This document shows, piece by piece, positions 59,758 through 64,000 of a DNA stretch of 64,000 nt. Numbering within the stretch: position 1 is the first letter of the stretch; every line of letters starts with the position of its first letter. This DNA comes from Clostridiaceae bacterium (GTDB lineage: Bacteria; Bacillota; Clostridia; Peptostreptococcales; Natronincolaceae), in NCBI GenBank assembly GCA_018432235.1, contig JAHDLO010000033.1:1-64000 (forward strand), in the 5' to 3' direction. Below the pieces are notes generated by a model. The model ran no database searches. It had not been told where the DNA came from and saw only the letters and a list, made by a program, of their open reading frames with translations. A program made the position numbers and the translations under genes.

Positions 59758-60297
59758 TTAAAAGGACGGTGGACTTGAAACCCACAGAACCTCAGCATTT
59801 TTAACGCCGGTATTCTCAAGAAAATGGGCTTGACTGGACTTAAAATAAAAGCTTTCCCCCTTCTTTATTTTGAATCTCTTGTTGCCGAAATGAAGGGTTA
59901 CCGCCCCCTTAAGCACATATCCGAATTCCTCACCCTTGTGGGGGTCCTCTATATTACTTTTTCCGTTGGGTACCAGCTCTATCAGTATAGGCTCCATAGC
60001 ATTTTTCTGGGCATTAGGTATTAGCCATGAGACCTTATGCAGGCTGTCTTCGTTAGTGGAGGTATAGATATCCTCCTTTGTAAATACAATTTTATCCTGT
60101 ACATCCTCATTGAAGAATTTTTTAACATCTGTGCCCAAGGCCTCCAATATATCCATCAGAGTGGCTATAGAAGGAGAGGTAATGTCCCTTTCAATCTTAG
60201 ATATAAAGCCCTTGGTCAAGTCACATCGCTGAGCAAGCTCCTCTTGCGTCAATTCATTTAATATTCTTAATCGTTTAATTTTACTACCAATGTCCAA
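59758..60297 (-). CDS. XRE-family regulator with cupin domain (PuuR-like)
   Basis: 179 aa, reverse strand. Helix-turn-helix Cro/C1 domain at about 4-60 (IKRLRILNELTQEELAQRCDLTKGFISKIERDITSPSIATLMDIL) and a cupin at about 105-177 (HKGEEFGYVLKGAVTLHFGNKRFKIKKGESFYFKSSQAHFLEN). This architecture is common in polyamine and small-metabolite regulators such as PuuR. Upstream of speE-speB on the same strand, so it probably controls polyamine synthesis (inference). Confidence 0.85.
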   Translation of the reverse strand: MDIGSKIKRLRILNELTQEELAQRCDLTKGFISKIERDITSPSIATLMDILEALGTDVKKFFNEDVQDKIVFTKEDIYTSTNEDSLHKVSWLIPNAQKNAMEPILIELVPNGKSNIEDPHKGEEFGYVLKGAVTLHFGNKRFKIKKGESFYFKSSQAHFLENTGVKNAEVLWVSSPPSF

Positions 60298-60367
60298 GCT
60301 AACACCTCACCGGTTGATACTCAAAGCTTCGATAAAGCTAAGTAACGGTAAATTTTATTTCCTAACA

Positions 60368-60420
60368 GTAAACTTTCTGTTTACCTATATTAAATATAAT
60401 GATTTTTTAAAAAAAGTCAA
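60368..60420 (-). promoter_or_regulatory. Promoter and palindromic operator of the cupin regulator
   Basis: On the reverse strand, TTGACT (60420-60415), a 16-bp spacer and TATATT (60398-60393). A perfect inverted repeat GTAAAC-TTTCT-GTTTAC (60368-60384) lies at the expected start site. This position suits autorepression. Confidence 0.6.
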
Positions 60421-60548
60421 TATGTTTTTCCTAAAAACCGTCAAAAGAATTATTTCAGATTAATAATGTTCGTATAAAGATAGATGTGTGTCTAATATCA
60501 ACTATTTTTGGAAAAAATAAGTAATATTATATTTCAAAGGGTGATATC

Positions 60549-61172
60549 ATGCTGCTTTTGTATATTTCTATCATATTCATAGTCATATTATTGCTGGTAT
60601 CCCTCTCCAGTATCAAAATAAAGGTAAGGCTTCTAAAGGATAATAGCTGTGAGGAGGTTGTATTTCATTTCTATGCCCTTTATGGCCTTATTAAATATCG
60701 TATGGAAATACCCTTTGTTGAGTTAATGAATAAAACGCAGCCAGTCGCTGCAACTGAGATAAACTCTGACATAGAGATTTCCAATCAAGAAACGGTGAAA
60801 CAGCACAATAACAAGGATATCGGTTGGAGGGAATTGGAGAGCTTTTATAATCAAGCAAGGCAGATGTATAAAAGATTCGGCACAGGCATTCGCTATATAA
60901 ACAAAAGGCTGATAATGGAGGATATATCCTGGACCACAGAGGTTGGGGTATCAGATGCTGCTGCTACTGCCATAACCACAGGGGTATTTTGGGCTTTAAA
61001 ATCAAATATAATTGCTCTTTTGATAAAAAAGCTATCCTTAAAAAGCTACCATGTCAATGTTCAACCCTACTATGGTGCAGATAAATTTAATACCTCACTG
61101 GACTGTATAATAACCTTGAAAATCGTCCATATTATTATTGCAGGCTTGAAAATTTTGTTTAAAATTAAATAG
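60549..61172 (+). CDS. DUF2953 membrane-anchored protein (YtfI-like)
   Basis: 207 aa. N-terminal TM (about 2-20), a short beta region (VRLLKDNSCEEVVFHFYALYGLIKYRMEIP), a central variable linker, then the family core ISWTTEVGVSDAAATAITTGVFWALKSNIIALLIKKL. YtfI is the conserved neighbour of YtfJ (GerW) in Bacillus; the role is unknown but sporulation-linked. Precedes gerW by 18 nt. Confidence 0.82.
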   Translation: MLLLYISIIFIVILLLVSLSSIKIKVRLLKDNSCEEVVFHFYALYGLIKYRMEIPFVELMNKTQPVAATEINSDIEISNQETVKQHNNKDIGWRELESFYNQARQMYKRFGTGIRYINKRLIMEDISWTTEVGVSDAAATAITTGVFWALKSNIIALLIKKLSLKSYHVNVQPYYGADKFNTSLDCIITLKIVHIIIAGLKILFKIK

Positions 61173-61190
61173 ATAAGGTTGGTGAAAAAA

Positions 61191-61658
61191 ATGGCTAATC
61201 ATCCTATTGAGGCTTTAATGAAGACAACAATGGAAAGCATAAAGGAAATGGTGGATGTCAATACAATAGTAGGAGATCCTGTTGAAACACCTGACGGAAC
61301 TGTTATAATCCCAATTTCTAAGGTTTCCTTTGGCTTTGCCTCCGGCGGTGGAGACTATGCAAAGGATAAGGAGGATAAGGATAAAAAGGAAGGCAAGGAT
61401 AACGGAGATGAGCAGGATAAGCCACAGGCAAAATTCCCCTTTGCGGGTGGTGCAGGAGCAGGAGTTTCTGTGCAGCCGGTGGCCTTTATGGTTGTTGGTA
61501 ATGGACATATCAAGTTAATGCCTGTTGACCAAAGAGCTAATATGATTGATAACTTGATCAATATGACACCGGAGGTAATTAACAAGCTGCAGGCAATGGT
61601 TAACAAGAGGGGCGCAAAGGGCAGAAGCTTTGAACAAGATATTATTAGTTATGATTAG
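61191..61658 (+). CDS. gerW: GerW-family sporulation protein (YtfJ)
   Basis: 155 aa from ATG 61191 with GGTGA upstream. Core: HPIEALMKTTMESIKEMVDVNTIVGDPVETPDGTVIIPISKVSFGFASGGG, a Lys/Asp-rich insert (about 60-85), then GGAGAGVSVQPVAFMVVGNGHIKLM. GerW is needed for normal spore germination in Bacillus. Forms a unit with the DUF2953 gene, closed by a terminator. Confidence 0.92.
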   Translation: MANHPIEALMKTTMESIKEMVDVNTIVGDPVETPDGTVIIPISKVSFGFASGGGDYAKDKEDKDKKEGKDNGDEQDKPQAKFPFAGGAGAGVSVQPVAFMVVGNGHIKLMPVDQRANMIDNLINMTPEVINKLQAMVNKRGAKGRSFEQDIISYD

Positions 61659-61682
61659 AGGACCACATAGTCCTCTTTTTTT
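61657..61682 (+). terminator. Intrinsic terminator after gerW
   Basis: AGAGGAC pairs with GTCCTCT (7 bp) around a 6-nt loop, followed by seven T. Confidence 0.88.
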
Positions 61683-61766
61683 ATGGAATTTTAATAAAGG
61701 GATATTTGATACTTAGAGCAAAGAAAGCTATAATAGAAGTATATTGTTAAAGATGGGGGGGAGCTT

Positions 61767-62177
61767 ATGGATATAAAGGAAGCAATAGAGTTGATATGGA
61801 ATAATCGAAAGTATAGTACAAATGATCCCAAGACTGCGATAAGTCACTTAAATGAAGAGGTGGCAGAGTCCTTGAAGGAGTTAATGAAGGGCAATGTCAA
61901 TAAAGCAAAACGAGAGCTACAGGATGCGATGTCCTGTTTATTTATAGCAATGAAGGTATTGGATGTGGACCCCGAAGAGGCAGTTATCAAGCAGGTGGAG
62001 CAGATGAGGAAGCGACATAACAAAATTATGATACTGAAGAACGATAAGGTGGAAATCTTCGTGGATGGTGCATTAAAGGGCGGCTGGTCCATATGGAGCG
62101 AGGAGGATGTTCAGGAGGCAGAAAAGATAGCTAAGGAGTTTGGCTGTGAGATCATCCGAGAAAGTGATGAAGAATAA
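61767..62177 (+). CDS. MazG-like nucleotide pyrophosphohydrolase domain protein
   Basis: 136 aa. Residues about 1-90 have the all-helical NTP-pyrophosphatase pattern with EExxE (HLNEEVAESLKEL, about 27-39) and a later ELQDAMSCLFIAMKVLDVDPEEAV (ExxD, about 50-72). The usual EExD pair is relaxed. The last 45 aa add a small beta-alpha unit (KVEIFVDGALKGGWSIWSEEDVQEAEKIAKEFG). It probably hydrolyses non-canonical NTPs, but this is weaker than the fold call. Alone between gerW and the carboxypeptidase. Confidence 0.65.
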   Translation: MDIKEAIELIWNNRKYSTNDPKTAISHLNEEVAESLKELMKGNVNKAKRELQDAMSCLFIAMKVLDVDPEEAVIKQVEQMRKRHNKIMILKNDKVEIFVDGALKGGWSIWSEEDVQEAEKIAKEFGCEIIRESDEE

Positions 62178-62302
62178 TATAAAGCGCATCTTTGTTATTT
62201 GACGAAACTTTATTATAACTACTAATTAAATCCAGTATGACTGAAATTTTAATTGCAGATAATAAGCTATAGCATTAAATAAAGTCATATGAGGTGAAAT
62301 AA

Positions 62303-63424
62303 GTGAAAAAGAAGCTCTTATTGATTTTCATTTTAGTCATTTGTATAAGCAGTATAGGCTTTGTTTATGGAGACAATGGCTTTGAGCATCCGGTGTCAGG
62401 AGAGGCTGCAATAGTTATAGATACCGCCACAGGAAGGATATTATACGAAAAAAACATACATCAGAAAATGCCTATGGCCAGTACTACAAAGATTATGACA
62501 GCTTTGTTGGCTCTTGAAAATGTCCCTCTGGATAAATATGTAACGGTAGACCCGGAGGCAGTTGGCGTGGAGGGCTCATCAATATACTTAAAGCCTAATG
62601 AAAAAATTAAAATGATAGATTTACTCTACGGCTTGATGCTTAGATCAGGGAATGATGCAGCTGAGGCAATAGCCATAGAGGTTTCAGGCTCAGTTGAGGC
62701 CTTTGCAGAGCGAATGAATGCCAGAGCTAAAGAGCTAGGGGCAAATAATACAAGCTTTATGAACCCTCATGGACTCACCCATCAGCAGCATTACACAACA
62801 GCCTATGATCTGGCTATAATTACGAGGGCAGCAATGCACAACCCATCCTTTAAGGAAATCTCAAGGTCTAAGTATTGGAAAGCAGAAAGAAATAATGAAT
62901 ATAACTACTTCGTCAACAAGAACAAAATTCTAACCATTGTAGAGGGCGGAGACGGAGTTAAAACCGGATATACCATCAACGCTGGACGTTGTTTAGTAGC
63001 TTCTGCCACTAGAGATAACATGCAGTTTATAGCCGTTACTCTAAATGACGGCAATTGGTTCAACACCACCAAGGAGCTACTGGACAAAAGCTTCAGCATT
63101 TATATGCCCCATGTCATATACAATGCAGGCGATCTCGTAGGAAGTATAGCAATAGCCAATGGACTAAAGGACAATGTAAACCTTATGGCCGCCAGGGATA
63201 TCGTTATTCCCCTCAAGGAGGAGGAACTGGATAAAGTCATTACTAAAATAGAATACCCAGAAAGTATAGATGCGCCAATTATTAAGGGACAAAATATAGG
63301 AAAAATAAATACCTATTTGGATGGTGAGCTTATAAATAGCACCAATATATACACAGAGGAAGGCGTTGAAAAGATAACCCTTAGAGATAAAATATATCGA
63401 TTTTTTAGAATAAATAAAGAATAG
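62303..63424 (+). CDS. D-alanyl-D-alanine carboxypeptidase (DacB-like)
   Basis: 373 aa from GTG 62303 with GAGGTG upstream. Signal peptide (about 1-23), S11 domain with STTK (about 53), SGN (about 114), and KTG in GGDGVKTGYTINAG (about 218), then the PBP5 C-terminal domain and a basic tail (LRDKIYRFFRINKE). Its place next to gerW/ytfI resembles the spore-cortex dacB region of Firmicutes, so a cortex role is possible (inference). Confidence 0.93.
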   Translation: MKKKLLLIFILVICISSIGFVYGDNGFEHPVSGEAAIVIDTATGRILYEKNIHQKMPMASTTKIMTALLALENVPLDKYVTVDPEAVGVEGSSIYLKPNEKIKMIDLLYGLMLRSGNDAAEAIAIEVSGSVEAFAERMNARAKELGANNTSFMNPHGLTHQQHYTTAYDLAIITRAAMHNPSFKEISRSKYWKAERNNEYNYFVNKNKILTIVEGGDGVKTGYTINAGRCLVASATRDNMQFIAVTLNDGNWFNTTKELLDKSFSIYMPHVIYNAGDLVGSIAIANGLKDNVNLMAARDIVIPLKEEELDKVITKIEYPESIDAPIIKGQNIGKINTYLDGELINSTNIYTEEGVEKITLRDKIYRFFRINKE

Positions 63425-63474
63425 TAAGTCTTCGTTGAATATCACATCCGCTTTGAATTTTTATTGTCACTGTG

Positions 63475-63500
63475 AAAAGTCCATTTATATGGGCTTTTTT
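63475..63500 (+). terminator. Intrinsic terminator after the carboxypeptidase
   Basis: AAAAGTCCAT pairs with ATGGGCTTTT (one G-U) around TTAT, and the T-run continues. Confidence 0.8.
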
Positions 63501-63571
63501 GTATGAGAAAATTGATATGTGACTATAAATATATGGTAAAATATATATGTAAATGTTGAAGGAGGCATAGG

Positions 63572-64000
63572 ATGAAGCTATTATTGTTTTTAGCAAAGGG
63601 CGTGGAGCTGATTGAAGCAAGCGGCTTCATTGATGTATTTGGCTGGGACAGGCACTACAATAGAGGAAGTGTGGCGGTTGTAACCTGCGGCTTTATGAAG
63701 GAAATCATAAGCAGCTTCAATGTTCCCCTTAAGGTGGACCTGCTGCTGGAGGAGGTAAGGGTTGAGGATTACGATGCTCTGGCAATCCCGGGAGGCTTTG
63801 GCGAATATGGCTTTTATGAGGATGCCTATAATGAGCGGCTTTTAGAGCTTATAGTGAAATTCCATAGGCACAAAAAGCCCATTGCATCCGTCTGTGTAGG
63901 GGCTTTGCCCATCGGAAAAAGCGGGGTATTAGGGGGCAAAAAAGCCACTACCTATAATTTGGCCGGAGGTAAAAAGCAAAAGCAGCTGGCGGATTTTGGC
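63572..64000 (+). CDS. DJ-1/PfpI-family protein, partial (runs off the window)
   Basis: The first 143 codons, from ATG 63572 with AAGGAGG 6 nt upstream; the frame is open to the end. The pattern LLLFLAKGVELIEASGFIDVFGWD, ALAIPGGFGEYGFYEDAYNERLLELI and PIASVCVGALPIGKSGVL, with the reactive Cys in SVCVGA, identifies the DJ-1/PfpI (class I glutamine-amidotransferase-like) fold. Members include glyoxalases, proteases and stress chaperones; the specific role cannot be assigned. Confidence 0.85.
   Translation, partial: MKLLLFLAKGVELIEASGFIDVFGWDRHYNRGSVAVVTCGFMKEIISSFNVPLKVDLLLEEVRVEDYDALAIPGGFGEYGFYEDAYNERLLELIVKFHRHKKPIASVCVGALPIGKSGVLGGKKATTYNLAGGKKQKQLADFG

Noticed and set aside
1..64000. tRNA, rRNA, prophage or insertion-sequence genes
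   Set aside because: No sequence with tRNA cloverleaf ends, rRNA signatures, transposase or phage motifs was noticed.

Overview
The window looks like chromosomal core DNA of a spore-forming, low-to-moderate GC Firmicute of class Clostridia. It carries a complete spoIIIA operon, spoIVB, spo0A, spoIIM and a GerW/YtfJ gene. It has no outer-membrane pilus genes, strong AGGAGG-type ribosome sites and many TTG/GTG starts. An OLE RNA points to an anaerobic or extremophilic lineage such as Alkaliphilus and relatives (inference). I see no tRNA, rRNA, CRISPR array, transposase or prophage.

Layout: 1-14910 holds a monoderm type IV pilus (T4P) locus. It starts with a candidate c-di-GMP-II riboswitch fused to a terminator, then pilB, pilT, pilC, a major pilin, a PilX-like beta-helix protein, two minor pilins, prepilin peptidase, pilM, pilN, a PilO-LysM fusion, an S-layer-homology protein, a secreted beta-rich protein and comFB. 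15150-18410 carries pepP, efp, a zinc-ribbon protein, aroK and aroQ. 18580-23970 is spoIIIAA-AH. 24030-35490 is asp23, nusB, a TsaD paralogue, xseA, xseB, ispA, a DUF212 gene, the OLE RNA with its protein partner OAP (OapA), dxs, tlyA, argR and recN. 35720-46205 is spoIVB, spo0A, recX (reverse), steA, steB, two envelope glycosyl/phosphosugar transferases, a DUF3866 gene, a NUDIX hydrolase, spoIIM and xerD. 46540-50711 is a nucleoside salvage operon: deoB, two purine nucleoside phosphorylases and pdp. 51090-57114 is a D,D-carboxypeptidase, a DHH-CBS-tRNA nucleotidyltransferase fusion, an M50 protease, scpA and scpB. 57115-57885 is a toxin-antitoxin pair between two long palindromes. 57887-60420 (reverse) is speB, speE and a Cro/C1-cupin regulator. 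60549-64000 is a DUF2953 gene, gerW, a MazG-like gene, a second D,D-carboxypeptidase and the start of a DJ-1/PfpI gene.

The most striking element is the roughly 615-nt OLE (ornate, large, extremophilic) RNA at about 28811-29426. It has a good sigma-A promoter, a closing terminal stem, a terminator hairpin and the OAP membrane-protein gene directly downstream, in the neighbourhood typical of OLE (xseA-xseB-ispA-OLE-OAP-dxs-tlyA-argR-recN). Second is the apparent layering of second-messenger control on the pilus locus: the riboswitch, an MshEN-type PilB and a ComFB-family protein. Several unrelated palindromic or MITE-like repeat families occupy the intergenic gaps.
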